64,000 bases of DNA from Thiosulfativibrio zosterae (GTDB taxonomy: Bacteria; Pseudomonadota; Gammaproteobacteria; Thiomicrospirales; Thiomicrospiraceae). Below are positions 1 through 9,238 of this stretch, one piece after another. Every line of letters starts with the position of its first letter. Positions within the stretch are counted from its first letter, which is position 1. Under the pieces are notes generated by a model, which did not search any database, was not told the origin of the DNA, and was given only the letters and a program-made list of their open reading frames with translations. Where the stretch lies: contig NZ_AP021888.1 in NCBI RefSeq assembly GCF_011398155.1, positions 1,285,501 through 1,349,500 on the forward strand, written 5' to 3'. The translations under genes were made by a program, and so were the position numbers.

Positions 1-513
1 GCGCCATTTTGAACCGACTGGCATCATTTGCAAGGCTTCTGTCCAGCCTGCAATTACGCGGTTGACTGGGAACTGTGCCGGCTGTCCACGCACAACAGAG
101 CTATCAAACACTGTGCCATCAATTAAAGTGCCGTGGTAGTGCGTTGAAACCGTTGAAGTGGCTGAAGGCATATCGCCTTGACCTTCGGTTAAGATTTCAT
201 ACTGTAATCCAGATGCAGTAATCATCACGCCCGTTTTTTGCGCGTTTTCTGCTAAAAAAGCTTCACCAGCAGCGGCAGCCATTTTGCCTTTTTCGGCTTC
301 TTTGTCAGCCATGATTTGGTGCATTTCTTCAAACGCTTTCATAAACGCCTGTTGGTCAATCGGGCTGGCTTTGCCTTCTAAAGCATCCATCACGCCTGCG
401 GCAACCGCTGAAGGATTAACGCCTTCAAATGGGTCTGACGCCAATTGATCGCCCATTTGACGGCCAATGCCGTAACTAACGATTTCTGAAGTGGTGGTGA
501 ATTGCTGAGACAT
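1..513 (-). CDS. fklB: FKBP-type peptidyl-prolyl cis-trans isomerase, FklB/Mip-like (C-terminus beyond window)
   Basis: Partial gene: 171 codons are visible from the ATG at 513 and the reading frame runs off the left edge without a stop. The N-terminus (MSQQFTTTSEIVSYGIGRQM) and the helical stretch after it match the dimerisation domain of FKBP22/Mip-type isomerases. The last visible part (ITASGLQYEIL ... HYHGTLIDGTVFDSS) is the start of the FKBP catalytic fold. The family catalyses proline cis-trans isomerisation and helps proteins fold. No signal peptide is seen, so a cytoplasmic FklB-type protein is more likely than a periplasmic FkpA/Mip. The product name is firm; the exact paralogue (FklB or FkpA) is inferred. 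Confidence 0.85.
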   Translation of the reverse strand, partial: MSQQFTTTSEIVSYGIGRQMGDQLASDPFEGVNPSAVAAGVMDALEGKASPIDQQAFMKAFEEMHQIMADKEAEKGKMAAAAGEAFLAENAQKTGVMITASGLQYEILTEGQGDMPSATSTVSTHYHGTLIDGTVFDSSVVRGQPAQFPVNRVIAGWTEALQMMPVGSKWR

Positions 514-553
514 GGTTTGAAGTCCTGTTTTAAAAAAAGAGCGTAGTTTAGCA

Positions 554-570
554 TAAGTCAGCGTGACTTA
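554..570. promoter_or_regulatory. Perfect 7-3-7 palindrome upstream of fklB
   Basis: TAAGTCA-GCG-TGACTTA lies in the 78-bp gap between umuD and fklB, which are both on the minus strand. On the minus strand it ends just before TGCTAAACT, a plausible extended -10 element for fklB. It therefore fits an operator placed between -35 and -10. It has no run of T, so a terminator is less likely. The function is inference. Confidence 0.35.
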
Positions 571-591
571 AAAATCGCTGAAATTTTTGAG

Positions 592-1218
592 TTATTTAAA
601 CTGATGAATGGTAGCGGTTACCACACCCCAAATCACCACTTCAGATTCTTCTCTGACAGGAATAGGTGGGTAGTTATCATTCTCAGGTACCAGCCAAGTG
701 CCTGTCGATTTAATGGAAAGGCGTTTCACAGTGAGTTCACCATCTAGTGCGGCGATAACGATTTTGCCGTCGCTGGGTTTCAGGCTTTTATCAACTACCA
801 GTAAGTCGCCATCAAAAATGCCAATTTTTTTCATGGAATCCCCTTGTACGCGTAGCAAAAAAGTCGACTCTTTATGGGGGATGAGTTGGTCGTTTAGATT
901 TAAGCGGTCTTCAATATAATCGTCCGCTGGACTCGGAAACCCAGCAACCACTTTATGGCTATAAAGGTTGAGCCTATTGGCCTCGGGATCTTGTTCATCA
1001 GTGGCTAAATAAACTTGTGCTTTATTTTTGGCGAGTGCTTGGAGTTCATTTTTAATTTGGCGTTGCTTGTCTATTTCGGCAGTTTCTCGCAGCCAGTTTT
1101 TAACTAAAGTGACTTTAGATTCTGGAATACGAATCACTTTGGTGTCTTCACCAAATAAGCCACTGCCTTTTTTGCGGCCTGCACCGCTGCGTTTTCCGCC
1201 ATGTGTTTTTTCTGTCAT
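592..1218 (-). CDS. umuD: UmuD-like S24 self-cleaving regulator with long N-terminal extension
   Basis: 208 residues, much longer than the 139 of E. coli UmuD. The C-terminal half is a LexA/UmuD S24 peptidase: cleavage site Ala92-Gly93 followed by FPSPADDYIED, nucleophile Ser128 in GDSM, and general base Lys165 in LTVKRL. The first 70 or so residues carry a basic GGKRSGAGRKKG segment and a helical region, which may bind DNA, as in the long UmuDAb-type repressors of Acinetobacter. It is divergent from umuC with a 75-bp gap, not in the usual umuDC operon. This suggests it could both regulate the locus and, after RecA-stimulated cleavage, partner UmuC. The peptidase assignment is firm; the repressor role is inferred. 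Confidence 0.85.
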   Translation of the reverse strand: MTEKTHGGKRSGAGRKKGSGLFGEDTKVIRIPESKVTLVKNWLRETAEIDKQRQIKNELQALAKNKAQVYLATDEQDPEANRLNLYSHKVVAGFPSPADDYIEDRLNLNDQLIPHKESTFLLRVQGDSMKKIGIFDGDLLVVDKSLKPSDGKIVIAALDGELTVKRLSIKSTGTWLVPENDNYPPIPVREESEVVIWGVVTATIHQFK

Positions 1219-1226
1219 TTTGAATT

Positions 1227-1265
1227 TTGTAACATTATTTTTGAATTAGAGTTAAAATTGTAACA
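1227..1265. promoter_or_regulatory. Two TTGTAACA direct repeats in the umuD-umuC divergent promoter region
   Basis: TTGTAACA occurs at 1227-1234 and again at 1258-1265, 31 bp apart (about three helical turns), in the only intergenic space between the divergent umuD-like gene and umuC. No canonical CTGT-N8-ACAG LexA box was seen here. The repeats are therefore candidate operators for the long UmuD-like protein or another SOS regulator. Seen: the repeat. Inferred: its function. Confidence 0.4.
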
Positions 1266-1293
1266 CTAATCAAAAAATGGAATGTGAATATTC

Positions 1294-2673
1294 ATGAAAG
1301 TCTTGTCTAAATCGCCAGAAAAATCAGTCTTTGCGTTAATTGATGGCAACAGTTTTTATGCTTCCTGCGAAATCGCTTTTCAGCCGCATTTGAGCCATCG
1401 ACCCGTAGTGGTTTTATCCAATAATGATGGTTGCATCGTTGCGGCTAACCAAATTGCCAAAGATTTGAATGCAGAGCTCATGCAAACGGTTAAAACGCTT
1501 GGGCCGGGTGGTTATCGTTCGGCAGTGATGGATAATATGATGTTTCAACCTTACTTTAAGGTGAAAGACATTTTAGAAAAATACCGAGCCGCTGTATTCA
1601 GTTCTAATTATGAGCTTTATGCGGATATGTCGAGTCGTATGCATCGCATTGTGGGTGAGTTTGCGCCTCGACAAGAAATTTACTCAATTGATGAGAGTTT
1701 TTTAGACTTAACCGGTATGCACAACTTTAACCTGACAACCTTAGCATTGCAGATTAAAGATAAGGTTAAGCAAGATATTGGTATTCCGGTGGCAGTTGGC
1801 ATAGGGCATTCTAAAACACTGGCTAAGTTAGCCAATCACTTGGCTAAAAAGCAAGCTCAGCATCAGGGCGTTTTAGATTTAACTCAGTGGGATGAAACCA
1901 CTTTAAATGCCGTGTTGGCTAAGGTGGATGTTGGTAAAGTGTGGGGCATTGGCTCACGCTTAAGCCAGCAACTTAAACAACAGGGGGTTGCAACGGTTGC
2001 TGATTTAAAACAGGCCAACCCTAAAACCATGCGTAAAACCTATGGCGTGGTGATGGAGCGCACTTGGCGAGAGTTGCACGGTGAGTCCTGCTTATCACTT
2101 GAAGAGGTCAGCGCCCATAAGAAGCAAATTATTTCTTCGCGTTCATTTGGTGTGCCGATTACGGCTTATGTGCAAATGGAGCAGGCGGTGGTTTCTTATA
2201 CTTGCCGAGCCGCTGAAAAATTGCGCTCGCAAGGTTCGGTGTGTGCGTTTATCTCGGTGATGGTGACCACCAATCCTTTTGCTAAGGATGCGCCGTTTTA
2301 TCGTAACCAACAAACAATAGGGCTTATTTATCCCAGTGATAACAGTATTTTATTAACGAAATTGGCCAAACGAGCTTTAAAGTCTATTTGGCGAGCCGGT
2401 TATGCTTATCATAAAGCCGGTGTCACCTTAGGTGATATTGATTTAAAGCGTGCGTTACAAGAAGATATTTTTGCACCCAATCCAAAGTATTCGGGCAATC
2501 CTAAGCAGGCGGCTTTAATGCAAGTGATGGATGGTATTAATCAACGAGATGGCCGCAATACGCTATTTTTAGGCGCATCGGGCATTAAAAGTAAAAATAC
2601 TTGGCAGATGAGACGCAATCTGATGTCACCGCGTTATACCACGCGTTGGTCAGAATTATTGCAAGTACGCTAG
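1294..2673 (+). CDS. umuC: UmuC, Y-family DNA polymerase V catalytic subunit
   Basis: 459 residues, slightly longer than E. coli UmuC (422). The N-terminus has the Y-family palm motif FALIDGNSFYASCE with the first catalytic Asp, then VVLSNNDGCIVA, and IYSIDESFLDL carries the second acidic pair (Asp-Glu). A helix-hairpin-helix region (KVWGIGSRLSQQLK) and the little-finger domain follow. The C-terminal RRNLMSPRYTTRWSEL is typical of UmuC. The enzyme performs translesion synthesis with cleaved UmuD'. It is divergent from the umuD-like gene, so coupling to its partner depends on the shared promoter region. Confidence 0.95.
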   Translation: MKVLSKSPEKSVFALIDGNSFYASCEIAFQPHLSHRPVVVLSNNDGCIVAANQIAKDLNAELMQTVKTLGPGGYRSAVMDNMMFQPYFKVKDILEKYRAAVFSSNYELYADMSSRMHRIVGEFAPRQEIYSIDESFLDLTGMHNFNLTTLALQIKDKVKQDIGIPVAVGIGHSKTLAKLANHLAKKQAQHQGVLDLTQWDETTLNAVLAKVDVGKVWGIGSRLSQQLKQQGVATVADLKQANPKTMRKTYGVVMERTWRELHGESCLSLEEVSAHKKQIISSRSFGVPITAYVQMEQAVVSYTCRAAEKLRSQGSVCAFISVMVTTNPFAKDAPFYRNQQTIGLIYPSDNSILLTKLAKRALKSIWRAGYAYHKAGVTLGDIDLKRALQEDIFAPNPKYSGNPKQAALMQVMDGINQRDGRNTLFLGASGIKSKNTWQMRRNLMSPRYTTRWSELLQVR

Positions 2674-2695
2674 CCGTTGGCGGCCGCCAATAAAA

Positions 2696-2717
2696 AAGGC
2701 CTTCAATTGAAGGCCTT
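2696..2717. terminator. Bidirectional terminator between umuC and proS
   Basis: Perfect 9-bp stem AAGGCCTTC / GAAGGCCTT with an AATT loop, flanked by an A run on the left. It lies between the convergent umuC (ends 2673) and proS (ends 2738). Confidence 0.8.
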
Positions 2718-2737
2718 AGTTAATTAGTTAAGGAGCA

Positions 2738-4453
2738 TTATTTTGCCAGTTTGCTTTGTAAAAAGCTCATAAACTCCGCTTGCGGAATTTCTTGTGATTC
2801 TGCATCACGGCGATATTTATACTCTAACATGCCATTATCCAAGCCGCGCTCACCAATGACGATGCGATGTGGAATCCCAATCAAATCCATGTCGCTGAAC
2901 ATCACGCCAGGACGCTCACTGCGGTCATCTAACAAAACATCAATGCCTTGTGCTTGTAAATCTTTGTAAAGCTGTTGGGCGATTTCGGCCACGCGTGGTG
3001 ACTTATGCATTTGCATAGGCACAATACACACTTGGAAAGGCGCAATGCTTTCTGGCCAAATAACGCCCTTGTCGTCGTAATTTTGTTCAATCGCTGCGGC
3101 AACCACGCGAGTCACGCCTATGCCGTAACAACCCATTTCTAAAATTTGCGCACGACTGTTTTCGTTTTGCACATTGGCATTGAGTGCGGTGGAATATTTG
3201 TTACCCAGTTGGAAAATGTGGCCGACTTCAATCCCGCGACGGATTTCAATATGCCCATGTCCGCAAGGAGAAGGGTCGCCTTTAACCACATTACGCAAGT
3301 CAGCCACTTCGGTAATTTGGGTATCTCTGTCCCAGTTAGCGCCTGTAAAATGGAAGCCATCTTCATTGGCACCACACACAAAGTCTGCCATATGCGCCGC
3401 AGAGCGGTCGACGATGACCGGAATTTTTAAATCAACCGGACCAATCGAGCCGGCCTTGCAACCCGCCGCATCCATAATGGCTTGATCAGAAGCAAAGGCA
3501 AACGGCTCTGCCACTAAGGGGTGTTTAACGGCTTTGATTTCATTGAGTTCATGATCACCACGCAATACCAAAGCCACCACAGGGTGTGCTTCGGTTGCCC
3601 CTTGCACCAACAGCGTTTTGGCGACTTTCTTTTGTTTTAGCTGTAAGAAATTACATACATCTTCAATGCTGTGTTTGTTGGGCGTTGCGACTTTGGTGAG
3701 TGCTTCGGTAGCTGCAGGGCGCTCACCTTTGGGTGCTAAGGCTTCTGCCAATTCGACGTTGGCCGCAAAATCTGAGTGGGTTGAGAAGGCAATGTCATCT
3801 TCACCCGAGTCGGCGAGTACATGAAATTCGTGCGAACCATCGCCACCGATTGACCCTGTATCAGCTTGCACAGGACGGAAATCTAAGCCCAAACGACTGA
3901 AGATTCGGCAATAAGCAGCATGCATTTCATCATAGGTTTCTTGTAAGCTTTCGCGGTCCATGTGAAAAGAGTAAGCGTCTTTCATAATGAATTCGCGTGA
4001 ACGCATCACGCCAAATCTAGGACGAATTTCATCACGAAATTTGGTTTGAATTTGATAAAAGTTAACCGGTAGCTGTTTATAACTGCGAATTTCTTTGCGC
4101 ACCAAATCGGTAATAATTTCTTCATGCGTTGGGCCTAAAGCAAAGTCGCGTTGATGACGGTCTTTAAAACGCAATAATTCTGGACCATAGTCATTAGCAC
4201 GCCCAGACTCTTCCCAAAGTTCCATAGGTTGTACCACAGGCATTAACACTTCTTGTGCGCCAGAACGATTCATTTCTTCTCGAATAATCGCCTCTACTTT
4301 TCTTAAAACACGAACACCCAGTGGCAACCAGTTGTAAAGACCGCCCGCTAAGGGGCGGATAATACCGGCACGAATCATCAGCTGATGGCTAATGACAACG
4401 GCATCAGAAGGGGTTTCACGGGTTGTGGCAAGTAGAAGGTTGGATGTTTTCAT
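2738..4453 (-). CDS. proS: Prolyl-tRNA synthetase
   Basis: 571 residues from the ATG at 4453; 17 further in-frame codons upstream (to 4504) do not look like family sequence. [20 protein letters not shown] is the standard start of bacterial type ProRS. Class II motifs are present: [10 protein letters not shown] and [21 protein letters not shown] (motif 2). The YbaK-type editing insertion lies roughly at residues 230-380, [13 protein letters not shown] is motif 3, and an anticodon-binding domain follows. It charges tRNA-Pro and hydrolyses Ala-tRNA-Pro. A minus-strand AAGG lies about 10 nt before the chosen start. Confidence 0.97.
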   Translation of the reverse strand: MKTSNLLLATTRETPSDAVVISHQLMIRAGIIRPLAGGLYNWLPLGVRVLRKVEAIIREEMNRSGAQEVLMPVVQPMELWEESGRANDYGPELLRFKDRHQRDFALGPTHEEIITDLVRKEIRSYKQLPVNFYQIQTKFRDEIRPRFGVMRSREFIMKDAYSFHMDRESLQETYDEMHAAYCRIFSRLGLDFRPVQADTGSIGGDGSHEFHVLADSGEDDIAFSTHSDFAANVELAEALAPKGERPAATEALTKVATPNKHSIEDVCNFLQLKQKKVAKTLLVQGATEAHPVVALVLRGDHELNEIKAVKHPLVAEPFAFASDQAIMDAAGCKAGSIGPVDLKIPVIVDRSAAHMADFVCGANEDGFHFTGANWDRDTQITEVADLRNVVKGDPSPCGHGHIEIRRGIEVGHIFQLGNKYSTALNANVQNENSRAQILEMGCYGIGVTRVVAAAIEQNYDDKGVIWPESIAPFQVCIVPMQMHKSPRVAEIAQQLYKDLQAQGIDVLLDDRSERPGVMFSDMDLIGIPHRIVIGERGLDNGMLEYKYRRDAESQEIPQAEFMSFLQSKLAK

Positions 4454-4531
4454 GAAGTGATAAGACCTTAAAATGGGCAAAAATAATGGGGCGTATTTTA
4501 ACACGCACGCGCTAAAAGACTTAAGTTAATC

Positions 4532-6574
4532 TTAGGTCAAATGTTGGATTGCGGATGTTTGTGACTGTGAGTCCATAGCAAAGTGTTTTTGGTTGTATTC
4601 TTGCAACCAAATTTCGAAGGCTTGGGCATTAAGAGGGCGTGAACCATAATACCCTTGATATTTCTGACAGTGAATAGCAGCTAGATAATTCACTTGATGC
4701 AGCGTTTCTATACCTTCTGCAACCACTTTGATATTAAGCGTTTTAGCGATATTAACCATGGTTTCTATAAATATAGCGCCCGTATTGGTGTCATAGTCAT
4801 CCATAAAGGACTTGTCTATTTTTAAGGTATTGATGGGGAGTCGTTTTAGATAAGACAGGGATGAGTAGCCAGTACCAAAATCGTCTAAGGCAATACGAAT
4901 ACCTGTCGCACGCAATTTTTTAATTAAGCTTAGGTTGTCGTTGGAGTCTTCTAGTAACACTGATTCAGTCATTTCCAATTCAATATTTTGGGGTGCGGCT
5001 TCGGTTTCTTTCATTAGGTTTAAAAAGAATTTTTCAAACTGTGGGTCATTTAATTGGTGCGCGGATAAATTTATCGACATTTTTAGAGAACCAACATTAG
5101 CCTTAAGCCAAGCGGTTTGCTGGCGAATGGCGGTTTCTAAAATCCAGTAGCCAAGTTTTACGATGAGCCCGTTTTTTTCTGCGGCAGGAATAAACTCTAG
5201 GGGTGAAATCGTGCCTTTGGTCGGGTGATTCCAACGAATCAGGGCTTCTACGCCAACCACTTTTTGAGTGCGGAGTTCAATTTGAGGTTGGTAGTAGAGT
5301 TCGAAAGCATCGGTTTGCAATGCTTGTCGCAAATCGGCTTCCATGGACATTTCATAGTTCACTTGGTCTTGCAGGGATTGCGTGAAGTATTTATATTGGT
5401 TTTTACCAGACTTTTTAGCATCGTACATCGCCATATCGGCAGATTTCATCAAGCCAGTTAAGTCCACGCCATCATGCGGATAAAAGGCAACCCCTAAACT
5501 TGCAGAAACGCTTAGAGGGTGTTCTTGGACAAGAATGGGCTCTGACAAAGCTTGTAGCAAGCGGTCTAGAACATGATTTAAGTCACGCATACTTAAGTCA
5601 TTGCTCATCACGATAACAAACTCATCTCCACCCACTCGAGCAATAATGTCGTATTCTCTGAGTTGATCACTCAAAATATGGGCAATGGATTTCAGCAGTT
5701 CATCACCAATATCATGCCCTAAGGTATCGTTAACCGTTTTAAAATTGTCTAGGTCAATAAATACCAGCGCAAATTCAGCGTTAGTTCTTTTGGACTTGGC
5801 AATTAACCATTTAAGGCGTTCTTGAAGTAGGTTGCGGTTAGCCAAACCACTAAGATTATCGGTTCTGGCAAGGTTGTAAAGGTCTTGTCTTTCTTCTTCT
5901 AGGCGTTGGAAGGTTTGTACCATAGAAGCACGAACATACTCCAACTCTTTAATTTTAAAAGGGGTGGGTTTTTCAGATTGGTAATAGGCATACTGGCGCA
6001 AGCGCTCAAAAGGAAAGGTGATGTATTTACGCAACACCAGCCAGAAAATCAGCAGCGTTAACAGGGGAAGCAAGCCAAACACAAATAAAAATCGATTTCT
6101 AATGTCTTGAAAATAATTTTGTAAGAATTTTTGATCACTGTAAAAATAAAGGCTTAAGAGCTCAGGTTGATCTTGAACAAAATAATGGACCTTAGCCTCA
6201 TAAATGGGTTGTTTAAGTAACTGAGAGGTTGTTTTGGGGAGTGTGGTTGTTTTTAAGTCATGCGCTGAGGGTGGCGTAACAATGTTGGGGTTGGTGGTTA
6301 AAAGTACTTTTTGATCTTTAACCAGTGTAATTGCCGCATAGGATTTGGTATTCACTACTTTACGAATGAGTAAAGATTTAAATTGATTAACTGATTGTAG
6401 GTCTGTCATTTGTGACGAAATAATATACGACATTTCAGCGAGGTCTTGGCCAATACTGTCTAAAACTAGGTCGGTCTTTTTTTGTTGGTCTAAGTGAAAA
6501 TAAACCATAAAAACCAAATAAAAAACGCCTGTTAAGGACAGGAGTGAAATCAAGAAAAATCGTTTAATACTCAT
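4532..6574 (-). CDS. Membrane-bound GGDEF-EAL cyclic-di-GMP enzyme
   Basis: 680 residues. A TM helix at about 8-26 is followed by a roughly 130-residue periplasmic sensor region and a second TM at about 162-182. Then come a linker coiled coil, GGDEF (about 240-400) and EAL (about 415-660). Both catalytic motifs look intact: RVGGDEF with an RxxD product-inhibition site (REYD) five residues upstream, EALIRW, and DDFGTGYSS with AEGIET. It could make and degrade c-di-GMP. Its start overlaps the stop of the upstream lipoprotein gene by one base (TAATG), which implies translational coupling. The likely input is that periplasmic binding protein. The net activity cannot be read from sequence. Confidence 0.93.
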   Translation of the reverse strand: MSIKRFFLISLLSLTGVFYLVFMVYFHLDQQKKTDLVLDSIGQDLAEMSYIISSQMTDLQSVNQFKSLLIRKVVNTKSYAAITLVKDQKVLLTTNPNIVTPPSAHDLKTTTLPKTTSQLLKQPIYEAKVHYFVQDQPELLSLYFYSDQKFLQNYFQDIRNRFLFVFGLLPLLTLLIFWLVLRKYITFPFERLRQYAYYQSEKPTPFKIKELEYVRASMVQTFQRLEEERQDLYNLARTDNLSGLANRNLLQERLKWLIAKSKRTNAEFALVFIDLDNFKTVNDTLGHDIGDELLKSIAHILSDQLREYDIIARVGGDEFVIVMSNDLSMRDLNHVLDRLLQALSEPILVQEHPLSVSASLGVAFYPHDGVDLTGLMKSADMAMYDAKKSGKNQYKYFTQSLQDQVNYEMSMEADLRQALQTDAFELYYQPQIELRTQKVVGVEALIRWNHPTKGTISPLEFIPAAEKNGLIVKLGYWILETAIRQQTAWLKANVGSLKMSINLSAHQLNDPQFEKFFLNLMKETEAAPQNIELEMTESVLLEDSNDNLSLIKKLRATGIRIALDDFGTGYSSLSYLKRLPINTLKIDKSFMDDYDTNTGAIFIETMVNIAKTLNIKVVAEGIETLHQVNYLAAIHCQKYQGYYGSRPLNAQAFEIWLQEYNQKHFAMDSQSQTSAIQHLT

Positions 6575-7506
6575 TAGTTAAGCGTGGCCTCTAATGGAAA
6601 TTGCGCTTCTTGAAGTCGCTGATTCAGTTCGGGAGAAATGTCTTTATTGAGCCATTGAATACTGTCTAGGCTAGATAAAAACTCTGGGTAACTTGGGTTT
6701 TCTAGATAGATTTTTACTTTTTCGTAATAAGCCTTGGGATGGGCGTGTAAATCTTGCAGGCTTCTGTCTAACAGTAATTTTAGGGTTCGAAATTGCGCTG
6801 CGTGTTTTTTAAATGTTTTGGGTTCAGTGTAAAGGGCATCTATGACCAACAGTTGCAAGTCATCGCCGGTTGAACTGATGGTTGTCATGCCTTGTTTATT
6901 TAATTGATGGTTAAAAGGCTCATAGGTAACCACGACAAAAAAAGGACTTTTGTTAGGATCCTCAGCTGGATTTTTTGCTTTAAAACGATTCGTCACTTCT
7001 GTGTGAATTTTAATTTGATCTTGGTTGATAAAATTAAATGACTTATTTGTCAGAGCGTTCGCTTTAATAAAATCTTTAAATATGAGCGAGTTAACGGAGT
7101 TGATTTCTAGATAAACATCTATCTGGCCAGGCGTTTCTTGGAGTTGCTTAATCGAGCCATTGCTCATGACCATGTCGCCACCATTTGACTTATCTAACAT
7201 AATGACTGGCATTAAATCGGGTTTGGATTTTTTGGCTTGTTGATATTCGAACTGAGTGCCGGTAAAGGCGTCAAATCCAGCATTTTCATAAAGAGATAAA
7301 CTTTCGCCTAAAGACACCACTGTGTAAAGTTCAATGTTGTTTTCAACCAACCAACCCTGTTCTTTAGCATAAAACAAAGGCGAGTACCCAATCCAAGAAT
7401 TGGCAATAATCTTAAGAGGTTTTTCAGTTTGTAAAGAACAACCACTCAAGCTGATAGAGAGCCACAATCCCAAAAAAAGTACAAGGGTTTGATGGAAGCG
7501 GGTCAT
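6574..7506 (-). CDS. Substrate-binding-protein-like lipoprotein (NMT1/SsuA fold), likely sensor partner
   Basis: 310 residues. A signal peptide with lipobox LSGC indicates acylation at Cys23. The start of the mature protein (LKIIANSWIGYSPLFYAKEQGWL) is typical of NMT1/THI5 and SsuA-type periplasmic binding proteins. No ABC permease or ATPase is nearby. The gene is instead coupled (TAATG) to the membrane GGDEF-EAL enzyme and preceded by a small lipoprotein gene. The simplest reading is a ligand receptor that controls the c-di-GMP enzyme from the periplasm. The ligand is unknown. Fold: confident. Signalling role: inference from the overlap. Confidence 0.75.
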   Translation of the reverse strand: MTRFHQTLVLFLGLWLSISLSGCSLQTEKPLKIIANSWIGYSPLFYAKEQGWLVENNIELYTVVSLGESLSLYENAGFDAFTGTQFEYQQAKKSKPDLMPVIMLDKSNGGDMVMSNGSIKQLQETPGQIDVYLEINSVNSLIFKDFIKANALTNKSFNFINQDQIKIHTEVTNRFKAKNPAEDPNKSPFFVVVTYEPFNHQLNKQGMTTISSTGDDLQLLVIDALYTEPKTFKKHAAQFRTLKLLLDRSLQDLHAHPKAYYEKVKIYLENPSYPEFLSSLDSIQWLNKDISPELNQRLQEAQFPLEATLN

Positions 7507-7523
7507 AGTGATTTTTTAAACCG

Positions 7524-7712
7524 TTACTTATCTAAAGTTTTGCATTTTTCAATCGCAGCCCAATATTTAGGATTGCTGGATTTAGAATTGCTGGTTGCTG
7601 TGGCATCCCAATACTGACTGGCATCAGCCTTGCATTTTTCGTATTCGGAAGTACTGCAAGCAAAAAGCGCAATGCTAAATGAAAAAAGCGTCAGGGTTAA
7701 AAGTACTTTCAT
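7524..7712 (-). CDS. Small lipoprotein of unknown function
   Basis: 62 residues with a clean lipoprotein signal (hydrophobic stretch ending LFAC, acylated Cys19). The mature part is about 44 residues, with two further cysteines in the related contexts EKCKADASQYW and EKCKTLDK, so a disulfide is possible. I do not recognise a family. It lies 17 bp upstream of the binding-protein lipoprotein on the same strand, probably the first gene of a three-gene operon ending in the GGDEF-EAL enzyme. Confidence 0.7.
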   Translation of the reverse strand: MKVLLTLTLFSFSIALFACSTSEYEKCKADASQYWDATATSNSKSSNPKYWAAIEKCKTLDK

Positions 7713-7786
7713 GAAAAGATAACCTTTAAAAAGCTAATAATAAAAAATAAGTATAGACAAAAATACTCAATTTTTCTTTAAAAATA

Positions 7787-7798
7787 ACCAGGCCTGGT
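7787..7798. repeat. Iterated palindrome ACCAGGCCTGGT, copy 1
   Basis: Exact 12-bp palindrome in the divergent gap between the small lipoprotein and dgt. It is extended to AACCAGGCCTGGTT, with AAAAAT to the left and GTTTTT to the right. Confidence 0.95.
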
Positions 7799-7848
7799 TG
7801 TTTTTGAGTATGATTATTCAATAATTTAACTCAAAAGGTAAGCAACCT

Positions 7849-9201
7849 ATGCAAGAAGAACTGTTATGGACCGAACGCTACACAGATTTTTTGGCAGACC
7901 AACCTTCTAGGCCTGCCAGAATTGTGTATCAACGAGACAGGGCGCGTGTTATCCATTCAGCTTCTTTTCGACGCTTACAAGCCAAAACTCAAATTTTTGG
8001 TCTGAATGAATCAGATTTTTATCGCACCCGTTTAACCCACTCGATGGAAGTCGCACAAATCGGTTCGGGCTTGGTTGAGCAGCTGATAACAGTGGGTGAT
8101 GGTCAGGCATATATGGATTGGTTGCCTTCTTTTTATTTGATAGAAGCCATTTGTTTGGCGCATGACTTGGGGCATCCGCCTTATGGTCACGGTGGTGAAG
8201 TGGCTTTGAATTATATGATGCGCCATTACGGTGGGTTTGAAGGCAATGCACAAACTTTACGAATAATGGCCAATTTGGGTGAATATACCCCTCAAAATGG
8301 TATCGATTTATCAAGGCGCGCCACTTTAGGGGTTTTGAAATACCCTGCCTTTTATAACGACATTACTCGTCAAAACTCAGCCTATCAATTGCAACTACAA
8401 GAGCCTACGGTTTCAGACTTTAGAACCTTAGAAATGCGGCGCTGGAATCCCCCTAAAAGTAGCGTTTATTGTGAAGAAAAAAAGGTTTACGACTGGGTAA
8501 TGTCGGCCTTTTGCGAAGCAGATAGAAAACTGTTTACCGAATTAGTCGATTCTGAAAGTGATTTAGGTTTTAAACGCACTCGTTACAAAGCCTTTGATAC
8601 GACCATTATGGAATTGGCGGATGACATTGCCTATGGTATTCATGATTTAGAAGATGCCGTAGCCATGAAGATGGTGCCCAAGGTTTTGTGGGAAAAAGAG
8701 GTCATGCAACATCCTGATTTTTTAGCCAATCCTTTATGGGACGATGAGATGACCGAAATGTTGTTTAGCCACAGTTCTAAAGGGAGAAAGCACGCCATAT
8801 CCAAAATGGTGGGAATCATGGTAGAAAGTATTTATGTCACTGAAAATACCGTGTTTGAACATCCACTGTTGCGCTACCAAGCCCGTTTAGGGGAGGCAGA
8901 AATGCGCATTTTAGAACGCCTCAAGCAATTTGTTTATACCCATGTGATTACCTTGCCAGAAGTGAAAAGTATGGAATACAAAGGACAGTTAATTGTGTTG
9001 GAGTTATTTAAGTCGTTACGCGCCAATCCTGCTGCTTTATTACCCAGAAGCACCTATGCAAAATACCAAAATGCAGAAAGCACCGTGGCGCAACAACGAG
9101 TCATTTCGGATTACATAGCGGGAATGACCAATACTTACGCCGCCAGAATGTATGCAAAACTGTTTATGCCAACGCAAGGGTCAATTTTTGATCGGATGTA
9201 A
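7849..9201 (+). CDS. dgt: dGTP triphosphohydrolase (HD domain)
   Basis: 450 residues. Family landmarks are RDRARVIHSASFRRLQAKTQ, the metal-binding RLTHSMEVAQIG, the HD motif LAHDLGHPPYGHGGE, and FDTTIMELADDIAYGIHDLEDA with the last metal ligand. It hydrolyses dGTP, and often other dNTPs, to the nucleoside and triphosphate. The length and the interrupted HD layout fit the longer Dgt subfamily. It is transcribed alone, convergent with hemL, and separated from it by a strong hairpin. Confidence 0.93.
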   Translation: MQEELLWTERYTDFLADQPSRPARIVYQRDRARVIHSASFRRLQAKTQIFGLNESDFYRTRLTHSMEVAQIGSGLVEQLITVGDGQAYMDWLPSFYLIEAICLAHDLGHPPYGHGGEVALNYMMRHYGGFEGNAQTLRIMANLGEYTPQNGIDLSRRATLGVLKYPAFYNDITRQNSAYQLQLQEPTVSDFRTLEMRRWNPPKSSVYCEEKKVYDWVMSAFCEADRKLFTELVDSESDLGFKRTRYKAFDTTIMELADDIAYGIHDLEDAVAMKMVPKVLWEKEVMQHPDFLANPLWDDEMTEMLFSHSSKGRKHAISKMVGIMVESIYVTENTVFEHPLLRYQARLGEAEMRILERLKQFVYTHVITLPEVKSMEYKGQLIVLELFKSLRANPAALLPRSTYAKYQNAESTVAQQRVISDYIAGMTNTYAARMYAKLFMPTQGSIFDRM

Positions 9202-9203
9202 GA

Positions 9204-9230
9204 AAACCCTCTCTTCAATAGAGAGGGTTT
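9204..9230. terminator. Bidirectional terminator between dgt and hemL
   Basis: 10-bp perfect stem AAACCCTCTC / GAGAGGGTTT with a 7-nt loop, between two convergent genes. Confidence 0.85.
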
Positions 9231-9238
9231 GAGCAAGA

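Noticed and set aside
1219-1293. LexA box in the umu divergent region
   Set aside because: No CTGT-N8-ACAG was found; the visible signal is a direct repeat TTGTAACA instead.
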